Positions 54,469 through 62,636 of a DNA stretch of 64,000 bases are shown piece after piece. The stretch's first letter is position 1, and every line of letters starts with the position of its first letter. The notes under the pieces are model-generated. The model did no database searches, was not told the origin of the DNA, and saw only the letters and a program-made list of their open reading frames with translations. Made by a program: the position numbers and the translations under genes. Source of the DNA: Streptosporangium brasiliense (GTDB lineage: Bacteria; Actinomycetota; Actinomycetes; Streptosporangiales; Streptosporangiaceae); NCBI RefSeq assembly GCF_030811595.1, contig NZ_JAUSRB010000002.1:8060001-8124000 (forward strand). The letters run 5' to 3'.

Positions 54469-54497
54469 CCATTTATGAAAATAACTAGGGTAAATGG
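54469..54497. promoter_or_regulatory. inverted repeat CCATTTA-15-TAAATGG, candidate operator
   Basis: Exact 7-bp arms (54469-54475 and 54491-54497) around an AT-rich centre in the 115-bp space between the divergent sugar-binding protein and oxidoreductase genes. It is placed to control both; the nearby ROK protein is a candidate ligand-responsive repressor. Confidence 0.45.
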
Positions 54498-54535
54498 AGC
54501 AACAGTGAGCAGAAGCGTGGCGAACAGGAGCGACT

Positions 54536-55708
54536 GTGAGGAACGACCTCCGCATCGGAGTAGCGGGATACGGCCTGAGGAGGTCACTGGCTCGCGAGGC
54601 ACACCGTCCGGGCAACGGCAGCCGGGTGGTGGCGCTGTGCGACCCCGATCCCGCCGCCCAGCAGCGGGCCCGCGACGAGATCGGCTCTGACCTGCAGGTT
54701 ACCGCCGACTTCGGGATGCTGCTGAACGACGACGTGGACGCGGTGATGATCCTCACTCCCGACCACACCCACGTGGAGCTGGCCGTCGCGGCGCTGAAGG
54801 CGGGCAAGGCGACCCTGGTGGAGAAGCCGCTGGCGATCACGGTCGAGGACTGCGACCTGATCCTGCGCACCGCCCGCGAGCAGCGTGCCCGGCTGTACGT
54901 GGGGCACAACATGCGCCACATGCCGGTCGTCCGGACCATGCGGCAACTGATCATGGAGGGGGCGATCGGCGAGGTCAGGGCCGTGTGGTGCCGTCACTTC
55001 GTCGGGCACGGCGGCGACTACTACTTCAAGGACTGGCACGCCGACCGGCGCAACACCACCGGGCTGCTGCTGCAGAAGGGCGCCCACGACATCGACGTCA
55101 TCCACTGGCTGGCGGGCTCGCGGACCAGCCTGGTCACCGGCATGGGCGGGTTGACGGTCTACGGGCAGGTCACCGACCGCTCCGAGGGGCTCCCGGCGGA
55201 CTGGTTCAGCCCGGCGACCAACTGGCCGCCGCTCGCCCAGCGCGGCCTGAACCCGGTGGTGGACGTCGAGGACCTCTCCATGGTGCACATGCGCCTGGAG
55301 AACGGCGTCCACGCCAGCTACGAGCAGTGCCACTTCACCCCGGACTACTGGCGCAACTACACCGTCATCGGCACGGCCGGCCGCCTGGAGAACTTCGGCG
55401 ACCACGGCGAGGGCGCCGTCGTGCGGGTCTGGAACAGCGGGCGGCGCGGCTACGACCCCGAGGGGGACCTCCAGGTGCCGATCACGGCGGGCGTGGGCGG
55501 CCACGGCGGCGCGGACGAGGGTCTGATCAGCGAGTTCGTCCGCTTCGCCGTCGAAGGGGGAGCGACCGACACCTCCCCTGTCGCCGCGCGCGACAGCATC
55601 GCGGCGGGGCTGCACGCCACCGAGTCCCTGCGGGACGGCTCGACGCCCCGCCACGTCCCGCCCGTCTCCCCCGACCTGGCCGCGTACTTCGCCGCCGGCC
55701 AGGTCTGA
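54536..55708 (+). CDS. Gfo/Idh/MocA-family sugar oxidoreductase
   Basis: 390 residues, GTG start. The NAD(P)-binding motif is GVAGYG near the N-terminus, and the family's EKPLAIT motif (catalytic lysine) is present. QKGAHDIDVIHWLAG carries the conserved histidine/aspartate of the active site. Members oxidise or isomerise inositols and sugars. Divergence from the importer suggests it acts on the imported compound. Confidence 0.9.
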   Translation: MRNDLRIGVAGYGLRRSLAREAHRPGNGSRVVALCDPDPAAQQRARDEIGSDLQVTADFGMLLNDDVDAVMILTPDHTHVELAVAALKAGKATLVEKPLAITVEDCDLILRTAREQRARLYVGHNMRHMPVVRTMRQLIMEGAIGEVRAVWCRHFVGHGGDYYFKDWHADRRNTTGLLLQKGAHDIDVIHWLAGSRTSLVTGMGGLTVYGQVTDRSEGLPADWFSPATNWPPLAQRGLNPVVDVEDLSMVHMRLENGVHASYEQCHFTPDYWRNYTVIGTAGRLENFGDHGEGAVVRVWNSGRRGYDPEGDLQVPITAGVGGHGGADEGLISEFVRFAVEGGATDTSPVAARDSIAAGLHATESLRDGSTPRHVPPVSPDLAAYFAAGQV

Positions 55709-55949
55709 TAATTTCGGAACCTGTTTGGATAAAGCGCCCGTCGCCCGCACCACGGGCACGGGCCGTCCCGCGGGCCGGGGCACCGGGCGGACAGCACAGA
55801 CCCGGGCGGACGGCAGGCGGGGAGCCGGGACGCGGACGGCACAGACCCGGGCGGACGGCACGGACCCCGGGCGGACCGGCCGGGCGGCAGGCGGACCGGC
55901 GGACGGCAGGCGGGGAGCCGGGGCGTGGACGGTCCGGCTCCCCGGGCGG

Positions 55950-57080
55950 TCAGGACGTCGCGCCGAACAGCGTCCGGTCGAGGTGGTCGAGGGCCAGCCG
56001 GACCGCGCCCAGCGCCACGGACTCGTTGCCGAGCCGGGAGGCCACGACCTCGGGCGGGTAGAGCGTGACCCGGTTCAGGTGCCGCTGGATGGGTTCGACG
56101 AGCAGCGAGCCGGCCTGGGACAGGCCGCCGCCGACCACGACCAGCTCCGGGTCGAGCGGGTTGACGATGGTGACCAGCCCCTCGGCCAGGCGGGTGGCGA
56201 ACGCCTCCACCGCCCGCGCCGCCGCCTCGTCCCCGTCGCGCGCCCGGGCGACGGCGAACTCGGCCGACTGCCCGGGCGAGCGCAGCTCCCCGGGGTCGGC
56301 GGACATGGCGTAGTCGATCACGTTGCGGAAGGCGAGCCGGTAGCCGCTCGACTGGTCGCCGATCTCCCCGGAGGCGGCGTGGCTGCCCCGGTGCAGGGCC
56401 CCGCCGATCAGCAGACCCAGGCCGATCCTGTTGCCGGTGAACAGGTAGACGACGTCCCGGTAGCCCTTGGCGACGCCCCGCCAGTGCTCGGCGAGCACCG
56501 CCAAGCGCATGTCGTTCTCCACCAGGACCGGCACGGGGATCCGGCCGGCCAGCTCGGCCTGGAGCGCGACCCCGCTCCACTCGGGGATGGCCACGCTCTT
56601 GACCACCCGTCCCGCCTCGTCGACCACTCCGGTGGTGCCGACCGCGACCGCCGTCAGCTTCCCGCGGTCGACGACGCTCTCCTCGACGAGCGCGACGATG
56701 GCCTTGATCCGCTCGGCCGCGGGCAGCTCCGGGGAGACCGCGACCCTGCGGGTGGCGAGGATCTGCCCGTTGAGGTCGGCGGTGACGGCCAGCAGCTTGT
56801 AACCGCCGACGTCCACGCCGATCACGTGGCCCGCCGTCCCGTGGAAGCGGAAGCGCCGGGCCGGCCGGCCGCGCTGGCGGTCCCCCGGCTCCTCGGCGCA
56901 CTCCTCGGCCCACTCCTTGGCCAGCAGATCCTCGACGATCCCCTCGGCCGTGGGCCGGGACACGCGTGCGGCCCGGGCGAGCTCGGTGAGGGTCACGATC
57001 TGCCCGTCCCGCAGGATCCGCAGGATCGCCGCCGAGTTCAGTTTGCGGAGCAGGGACGCGTCGCCGCTCTCCTGTCTCAT
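55950..57080 (-). CDS. ROK-family transcriptional regulator
   Basis: 376 residues. An N-terminal winged helix (ILRILRDGQIVTLTELARAARVSRPTAEGIVEDLL) precedes a ROK domain with the ATP-binding-like VIGVDVGGYKLLAVTADL and GTTGVVDEAG segments. The CxCGxxGC zinc motif of many ROK repressors is replaced by a cysteine-free stretch (SHAASGEIGDQSSGYR). It most likely represses the adjacent sugar-uptake genes in the absence of their sugar. Confidence 0.9.
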   Translation of the reverse strand: MRQESGDASLLRKLNSAAILRILRDGQIVTLTELARAARVSRPTAEGIVEDLLAKEWAEECAEEPGDRQRGRPARRFRFHGTAGHVIGVDVGGYKLLAVTADLNGQILATRRVAVSPELPAAERIKAIVALVEESVVDRGKLTAVAVGTTGVVDEAGRVVKSVAIPEWSGVALQAELAGRIPVPVLVENDMRLAVLAEHWRGVAKGYRDVVYLFTGNRIGLGLLIGGALHRGSHAASGEIGDQSSGYRLAFRNVIDYAMSADPGELRSPGQSAEFAVARARDGDEAAARAVEAFATRLAEGLVTIVNPLDPELVVVGGGLSQAGSLLVEPIQRHLNRVTLYPPEVVASRLGNESVALGAVRLALDHLDRTLFGATS

Positions 57081-57125
57081 TGCACCTCTCGACCTCGCTC
57101 GGAGACACTTCAGACGGTTATCCTA

Positions 57126-57146
57126 CTTACATAAGAGTCTTACATA
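57126..57146. promoter_or_regulatory. direct repeat CTTACATA x2 upstream of the ROK gene
   Basis: CTTACATA occurs at 57126-57133 and 57139-57146 (13-bp period) in an AT-rich patch 46 bp upstream of the ROK start. It may be a promoter plus autoregulatory site. Confidence 0.35.
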
Positions 57147-57237
57147 TATCCGGCCAGCCAACTCCCCATTTCGGACGTGAGAGGATGATGATCCGGTTGG
57201 CCGGAGTTGGACTGCCCGCCCAGATCAGGAGGTCCGT

Positions 57238-57432
57238 ATGTCTGACGTCACGCCGGAACCCGAGAGTTCCGAGGACGAGCTGAAGCGCAAGTTCCGTGAG
57301 GCTCTGGAGCGCAAGAAGACCGCCCAGACGGACGCCAACACCGGGGGCAAGGGGAAGAACGCCTCGAAGATCCACGGTGCGCACGGCCCGGTCGGAGGCA
57401 AGCGCTCCTTCCGCCGCAAGAGCGGCGGCTGA
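57238..57432 (+). CDS. DUF5302 family small protein
   Basis: 64 residues with AGGAGG 6 nt before the ATG. The acidic-then-basic layout ([20 protein letters not shown], ending [15 protein letters not shown]) matches the DUF5302 small actinobacterial proteins. It is probably cytosolic and partly disordered; a nucleic-acid role is suggested only by its lysine/arginine-rich tail. Confidence 0.75.
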   Translation: MSDVTPEPESSEDELKRKFREALERKKTAQTDANTGGKGKNASKIHGAHGPVGGKRSFRRKSGG

Positions 57433-57607
57433 GCACCCCCGGGATCGGCCGGGCCGCACACCGGTGCCGGCCGCCGAGCGGGCGGCCGGCTGGGCGCGCC
57501 TGAGCCGGTCGTCCCGCCCGGTCCGGGTCACCCCGCCCACCGGCCACCCGGCCGGCGGGCGGGCCGCCGCATGCTCGGCGCGGCCCGGGCAGGTCCCGCC
57601 CGGCGCC

Positions 57608-57705
57608 GGCGGATCCGGGCGGGACCTGCCCGGCCGTCCGGAGAGATGTCCGGCGGCGGATCCGGGCGGTCAGCCGGGCCGTCCGGAGAGGTGTTCGGCG
57701 GCGGC
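57608..57705. repeat. ~47-bp imperfect tandem duplication over the soxG 3' end
   Basis: GGATCCGGGCGG followed by CCGG-CCGTCCGGAGAG and GGCGGCGG occurs at 57611 and again at 57658. The second copy contains the soxG stop codon and last codons, so the first looks like a duplicated gene tail. Confidence 0.55.
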
Positions 57706-58239
57706 GTCGAGCAGCCAGTCGGCGAGATAGCCGGCGTACGACGGCCGCACGGACACCCGGAACTCCTCGCCGCCGTGGGCGGCGAGCAGGACCTGGGCGC
57801 GGGCCAGCATGGTCTGGGCGCACCGACCGGGGCCGAACAGCCGCGGGTGCAGGTCGAGGGAGCAGCCGTGGGCCAGCACGTCACGTGCCCTCGGTCCGGC
57901 CAGGACCAGCGTGGTCCACTGCGCCGAGACGTCGGTGACCGCGACGTGCCCGGTCCCGGCCGCGGCCCGCAGGCGGGCCGGCAGGTCGCGCTCCGCGCCG
58001 GGCTCGCCGACGACGAGCCACTCGTCGGGGCCGAGCCACAGCACGTCGACGCCGGAGGTCACGTATGTGCCCGGCTCGGTGGGGAGCGACGCGCCGAGGG
58101 CCGCCCCGATGTCGCCGGCGGCCCGGCTCCCGGGGTCCGCCCGCAGGTTGACCCGGGTGAGGAACGGCAGCTCCGCGATGCGCAGGCACTCCTCCCGCAC
58201 CGGCTCGAAGCGGGGCGGCGGGCCCGGTCGCTCAGCCAT
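57670..58239 (-). CDS. soxG: sarcosine oxidase gamma subunit
   Basis: 189 residues. The GcvT-like small-subunit pattern is seen in DVLWLGPDEWLVVGEPG and TDVSAQWTTLVLAGPRARDVLAHG. SoxG is the smallest-fold subunit of the heterotetrameric enzyme that demethylates sarcosine to glycine. Its ATG overlaps the soxA stop by 8 bp. It is the last gene of the operon. Confidence 0.9.
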   Translation of the reverse strand: MAERPGPPPRFEPVREECLRIAELPFLTRVNLRADPGSRAAGDIGAALGASLPTEPGTYVTSGVDVLWLGPDEWLVVGEPGAERDLPARLRAAAGTGHVAVTDVSAQWTTLVLAGPRARDVLAHGCSLDLHPRLFGPGRCAQTMLARAQVLLAAHGGEEFRVSVRPSYAGYLADWLLDAAAEHLSGRPG

Positions 58240-61084
58240 CGCGGCGCGCTCCCTCGGGGTCGTAGAGGACGGGGTGGGTGACGGTGACAGGGACCAGCCC
58301 GGTCCCGACGGGCACGTGGAGCCGCTCGCCGGCGCGCCGGCGCCCGCCGCTGACGAGGGCGAGCGCGAAGGTCCGGCCGAGCGCCGCGCTGCGGTAGCTG
58401 GAGGTGACGTGGCCGAGTGTCGGGACGGGCGGCTCGGGCAGCCGGTCGGCGGCCACCAGGTGGGCGCCCTCGGGCAGCAGCAGGCGCGGGTCCACCGGCA
58501 GGAGCCCGACCAGGTGCTTGCGGTCGGGCCTGAGGTCGCCGGCGCGGGCGTGCGAGCGCCTGCCGACGTAGTCGGACCTCCGCTTCGACATCAGCCGCTC
58601 CATGCCGAGGTCGGCGGGGGTGACCGTGCCGTCGGTGTCCTGGCCGACGATGGGGTAGCCCTTCTCCGCCCGGAGCACGTGCATGGCCTCGGTCCCGTAC
58701 GGGGTGACGGCGCCGCTCCCCTGGACCGCCTCCCACAGCGCGGGCCCGTCCCAGGCGCCGACGTTGATCTCGTAGGCCAGCTCGCCGGAGAAGCTGATCC
58801 GGCACACCCTCGCCGCGACGCCCGCCACCCGGCCCTCCCGCCAGGTCATGAACGGGAAGGCCGCCCTGTCCACGGCCAGGTCTGGGGCGAGCCCGGCCAG
58901 CACGTCCCGCGCGCCGGGCCCCGCCAGCGCCACCGTCGCCCACTGCTCGGTGACGGAGGTGCAGTAGGCCCTCAGGGACGGCCACTCGGTCTGCAGCCAC
59001 TCCTCCATCCAGTCCAGGACGGCGGCGGCGTTGCCCGTGGTCGTGGTCACCAGGAACCGGTCCTCCGCCAGGCGGATCACCGTCCCGTCGTCGAAGACCG
59101 TCCCGTCGGCGCGGCACATCACGCCGTAGCGGATCGAGCCGACCTTGAGTGTGCTCATCATGTTGACGTAGAGGCGGTCGAGCAGCTCGGCGGCGTCCGG
59201 CCCCTGGATGTCGATCTTGCCCAGCGTGGAGGCGTCCATCGCCCCGGCGCCCCGCCGCACGGCCGCGCACTCCCGCAGGACCGCGGCCTCCATGTCCTCG
59301 CCCGGACGGGGGTAGTAGCGGGGCCGCTTCCACTGGCCGACGTTCTCGAACACCGCCCCGCGCGCCACGTGCCACCCGTGCAGCGGGGTGACCCGGACGG
59401 GGTCGTGCAGCGCCCCCCTGTCGCGCCCGGCGAGGGCGGCGAAGCTGACCGGCGTGTACGGCGGGCGGAAGGTGGTGGTGCCGAGCGCGCCCACCTCGAC
59501 CCCGAGGATGTGGGCGACGACCCCGCCGGTCAGCATCCCCGAGGTCTTGCCCTGGTCGTGGGCGGTCCCGGCGGTGGTGTAGCGCTTGACGTGCTCGAGC
59601 GAGCGGAGCCCCGCCCCGGTCGCGCGCATGATGTCGGCGACGGTCACCTCCCGCTGCAGGTCGACGAAGTGGGTCCGGTAGTCGTCGGCGGGGACGAGCC
59701 ACACGTGCTCGGCGGGGGGCGCCGGGACGTCCTCGGTGCGGGGCGGGGGCCTGCGGCGGCCCGCGCGGAACCCGGCCGCCTCGGCCGCCCGGGCCCCGGC
59801 CCCGGCCCCGTCCTCGACGCAGCGGGCCGTCGTGCCGATCCCCCGGGCCGCCCCGGCGACCTCCACCGCCTGGCGGGCGGCGCCGGGGACGTGGCAGCCG
59901 AGCGCCCCGTCGTAGCGGAGCTCCCCGCCCGCCTGGCCGAACAGGTGGAGCACGGGGTTCCAGCCGCCCGAGACCAGCAGCAGGTCCGCCTCGATCTCCC
60001 GGTCCCCGGGGAGTCCGCCGGGGCGGGGGCCGGGAGGATCGCCGGAGGGGCGCCCGCCGGGGTCGGGGAAGGGACCGCCGGAGACGGTCACCGAGCGGAC
60101 GCCGTCGCGGCCGCCCACCCCGGTGACCAGGTGCCCGGCCAGCACCTCGGCGCCCTGCCACGACCGGCCGCCCGGCGGCGCGTCCCGCCGCGCGTCCACG
60201 ACGGCCGCGATCTCGACACCGGCGGCCGCCAGGTCGCGGGCCGCGGCGTAGGCGCTGTCGTCGGCGGTGAAGACCACCGCGCGGCGGCCCGGCAGGACCC
60301 CGTACCGGTTGACGTAGGCGCGCGCGGCCCCGGCGAGCATCACACCGGGCCGGTCGTTGCCGGCGAAGGCGATCGGCCGCTCGTGCGCGCCGGTGGCCAG
60401 CACGACGCGGCGGGCCCGGATGCGCCAGAGGCGCTCGCGGGAGGAGGCCCGCTCCCCCCTGCGCTCCACGGCGACCAGGTAGTTGTCGTCGTAGTAGCCG
60501 AACACGCTGGTCCGTCCCAGCACGCGCACCTCGGGCCGGGCCGCCAGCCCGGCCAACACGGCGGCGGCCCACCGCGCCCCGGGGACACCGTCGACGGTCT
60601 CGGCGGTGTCGGGCAGGCTGCCGCCGGCCGTGGGCCGGTCGTCGGCCAGGACGACCCGGGCGCCCGAGTCCGCGGCGGCCACCGCGGCCGCGAGCCCGGC
60701 GGGCCCGGCCCCGACCACCAGGACGTCGCAGTGGGCGTAGACGCCGTCGTAGCGCGCCGGGTCGGGCCCGGTGGCCAGGCGGCCCTTGCCCGGCAGGCCG
60801 CGGGCGACCAGCCCGTCGTACAGCTCGACGGTGGTGGCCTGCAGCATCGGCTCGGGGAAGGGGTGCTCGATCTGGACGATCGCGCCGGGCTCCTCGGTCC
60901 AGGCGGCGAAGACGCCCCGGGGACGGCCCAGCCGCGCGCTCCTGGCCACCGTGCGGACGCCGTTGGCCAGCAGGGCGGAGGCGAGCGTGTCGCCGCCGCG
61001 CCCTTCGAGGTCCCGGCCGTCGAAGCGGAAGCGCAGCGTCTCGCCGCCCTGGTGGTCCCGCCTGCGGAACGGCTGGGAGGTCAC
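58232..61084 (-). CDS. soxA: sarcosine oxidase alpha subunit
   Basis: 950 residues from GTG 61084, overlapping the soxD stop as GTGA. Order: an N-terminal 2Fe-2S-like/small domain, a Rossmann NAD-binding domain (VLVVGAGPAGLAAAVAAADSG, near residue 125), a second nucleotide-binding half (GATGAHER, FAGNDRPGVML), and a C-terminal GcvT/folate-binding domain (YVNMMSTLKVGSIRYGVMCRADG; TEAMHVLRAEKGYPIVGQDTDG). It transfers the one-carbon unit to tetrahydrofolate. Insertion-like Gly/Pro-rich loops near residue 340 lengthen it slightly. Confidence 0.93.
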   Translation of the reverse strand: MTSQPFRRRDHQGGETLRFRFDGRDLEGRGGDTLASALLANGVRTVARSARLGRPRGVFAAWTEEPGAIVQIEHPFPEPMLQATTVELYDGLVARGLPGKGRLATGPDPARYDGVYAHCDVLVVGAGPAGLAAAVAAADSGARVVLADDRPTAGGSLPDTAETVDGVPGARWAAAVLAGLAARPEVRVLGRTSVFGYYDDNYLVAVERRGERASSRERLWRIRARRVVLATGAHERPIAFAGNDRPGVMLAGAARAYVNRYGVLPGRRAVVFTADDSAYAAARDLAAAGVEIAAVVDARRDAPPGGRSWQGAEVLAGHLVTGVGGRDGVRSVTVSGGPFPDPGGRPSGDPPGPRPGGLPGDREIEADLLLVSGGWNPVLHLFGQAGGELRYDGALGCHVPGAARQAVEVAGAARGIGTTARCVEDGAGAGARAAEAAGFRAGRRRPPPRTEDVPAPPAEHVWLVPADDYRTHFVDLQREVTVADIMRATGAGLRSLEHVKRYTTAGTAHDQGKTSGMLTGGVVAHILGVEVGALGTTTFRPPYTPVSFAALAGRDRGALHDPVRVTPLHGWHVARGAVFENVGQWKRPRYYPRPGEDMEAAVLRECAAVRRGAGAMDASTLGKIDIQGPDAAELLDRLYVNMMSTLKVGSIRYGVMCRADGTVFDDGTVIRLAEDRFLVTTTTGNAAAVLDWMEEWLQTEWPSLRAYCTSVTEQWATVALAGPGARDVLAGLAPDLAVDRAAFPFMTWREGRVAGVAARVCRISFSGELAYEINVGAWDGPALWEAVQGSGAVTPYGTEAMHVLRAEKGYPIVGQDTDGTVTPADLGMERLMSKRRSDYVGRRSHARAGDLRPDRKHLVGLLPVDPRLLLPEGAHLVAADRLPEPPVPTLGHVTSSYRSAALGRTFALALVSGGRRRAGERLHVPVGTGLVPVTVTHPVLYDPEGARRDG

Positions 61085-61359
61085 GGGGTCACCGGCCGCG
61101 GCTCGCCCGGACGGTAGACGGCGTGGATCTCGCCGCTGGCCGTGTCCCTGACCGCGTTGAACCAGCGGCGGCAGCCGGCCGCGTGGCTCCACCGTTCGGC
61201 GAAGGGCCCTCGGGGGTTGTCGCGGAAGAACAGGTAGCGGGCCCACTCCTCGTCGGAGAGCGCGGCGGGGTCGCCGGGGTAGGCGACGTGCGCCTGCCCG
61301 CCGTAGCGGAACTCGGTCTCGTCGCGTGGCCCGCACCACGGGCAGGGGATCAGCAGCAT
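61081..61359 (-). CDS. soxD: sarcosine oxidase delta subunit
   Basis: 92 residues. MLLIPCPWCGPRDETEFRYG supplies the CPWCG zinc-binding start; the downstream CRRWFNAVRDT segment is typical. AGGAGGAG, overlapping the soxB stop, lies 8 nt before the ATG. Confidence 0.92.
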   Translation of the reverse strand: MLLIPCPWCGPRDETEFRYGGQAHVAYPGDPAALSDEEWARYLFFRDNPRGPFAERWSHAAGCRRWFNAVRDTASGEIHAVYRPGEPRPVTP

Positions 61360-61373
61360 CGGTCGGGCTCCTC

Positions 61374-62606
61374 CTAGTGGGCCACCGCGGCGGCGCCGTG
61401 CTCGTCCACGAGCGCGCCGGTGGTGAAGCGTTCGAGGGAGAAGGGGGCGTTGAGCGGGTGCGGCTCGCCGTGGGCGATCGTGTGCGCGTAGCACCAGCCC
61501 GCCCCCGGCGTGGCCTTGAACCCGCCGGTGCCCCAGCCGCAGTTGACGTACAGCCCGTCCACCGGGGTGAGCCCGACGACCGGCGAGGCGTCGGGGCTGA
61601 CGTCCACCACCCCGGCCCAGGTCCGCAGCACATGGGCCCGCGCGAAGACGGGGAACAGCTCCAGCGCCGCCGCCATCTGCCGCTCGATGACGTGGAAGGC
61701 GCCGCGCTGGCGGTAGGAGTTGCAGGCGTCGACGCCCGCGCCCATGACCAGTTCGCCCTTGTGGGCCTGGCTGACGTAGACGTGCACGGCGTTGGACATG
61801 ACCACGGTGGGGTGCACGGGCTCCAGCAGGTCCGAGACCAGCGCCTGCAGCGCGTGGCTCTGCAGCGGCAGCGCCAGCCCCGCCGTCCGGGCCACGACGG
61901 AGGAGTGGCCGGCCGCGCACAGCGCGACCCGGTCCGCCGAGATGCGCCCCCGGGTGGTCCGTACGGCCCGCGCCCGCCCGCCGGCGACCTCGACCCCGGT
62001 GACCTCGCAGTGCTCGATCAGGTGGACGCCCAGCGCGGCGGCGGCGCGGGCGAAGCCCCAGGCGACGTGGTCGTGTCTGGCGATGCCGGCCCGCGGCTGG
62101 TAGGTCGCCCCCAGCACCGGGTGGCGCGCGTCCGGGGAGACCTCGACGATCGGGCAGACCTCCTTGACCTCCTCGGGGCCGAGCCACTCGGCGTCGACGC
62201 CGTTGAGCCGGTTGGCGTTGACCCGGCGCACGCCGTCCCGGACGTCCTGGAGGCTGTGGGCGAGGTTGAGCACCCCGCGCTGGCTGAACAGGATCGGGTA
62301 GCCCAGATCCTCCTCCAGCCCCTCCCACAGCTTCAGCGAGTGCTCGTAGATGCCCGCGCTCTCCTCCAGGAGGTAGTTGGAGCGGATGATCGTGGTGTTG
62401 CGGGCCATGTTGCCGCCCGCCAGCCAGCCCTTCTCCAGCACGGCCACGTCGGTGATCCCGTGGTCCCTGGCCAGGTAGTAGGCGGTGGCCAGGGCATGGC
62501 CACCCCCGCCGACGATCACCACGTCGTAGGAGCCGCGCGGCTCGGGGCTGTCCCACAGCCGGTCGGGGTGCTCGGGCGGGACTGCGCCCGGCTGCTCGGT
62601 GCTCAC
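61374..62606 (-). CDS. soxB: sarcosine oxidase beta subunit (flavoprotein)
   Basis: 410 residues, GTG start with GAGGAAGG upstream. The FAD Rossmann motif is [36 protein letters not shown] and [13 protein letters not shown], with a histidine expected to carry covalent FMN, are typical. The subunit oxidises sarcosine and passes electrons to O2. Second gene visible in the operon. Confidence 0.93.
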   Translation of the reverse strand: MSTEQPGAVPPEHPDRLWDSPEPRGSYDVVIVGGGGHALATAYYLARDHGITDVAVLEKGWLAGGNMARNTTIIRSNYLLEESAGIYEHSLKLWEGLEEDLGYPILFSQRGVLNLAHSLQDVRDGVRRVNANRLNGVDAEWLGPEEVKEVCPIVEVSPDARHPVLGATYQPRAGIARHDHVAWGFARAAAALGVHLIEHCEVTGVEVAGGRARAVRTTRGRISADRVALCAAGHSSVVARTAGLALPLQSHALQALVSDLLEPVHPTVVMSNAVHVYVSQAHKGELVMGAGVDACNSYRQRGAFHVIERQMAAALELFPVFARAHVLRTWAGVVDVSPDASPVVGLTPVDGLYVNCGWGTGGFKATPGAGWCYAHTIAHGEPHPLNAPFSLERFTTGALVDEHGAAAVAH

Positions 62607-62636
62607 CGTGATCCCTTCCTCGGTCCGGCCGCGGCG

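Noticed and set aside
57809-61117. Very long open frame antisense to soxA and soxG
   Set aside because: Its translation is low-complexity Gly/Arg/Ala/His with no motifs, exactly mirrors the sox genes, and has no ribosome-binding site. It is a product of GC-rich third positions.
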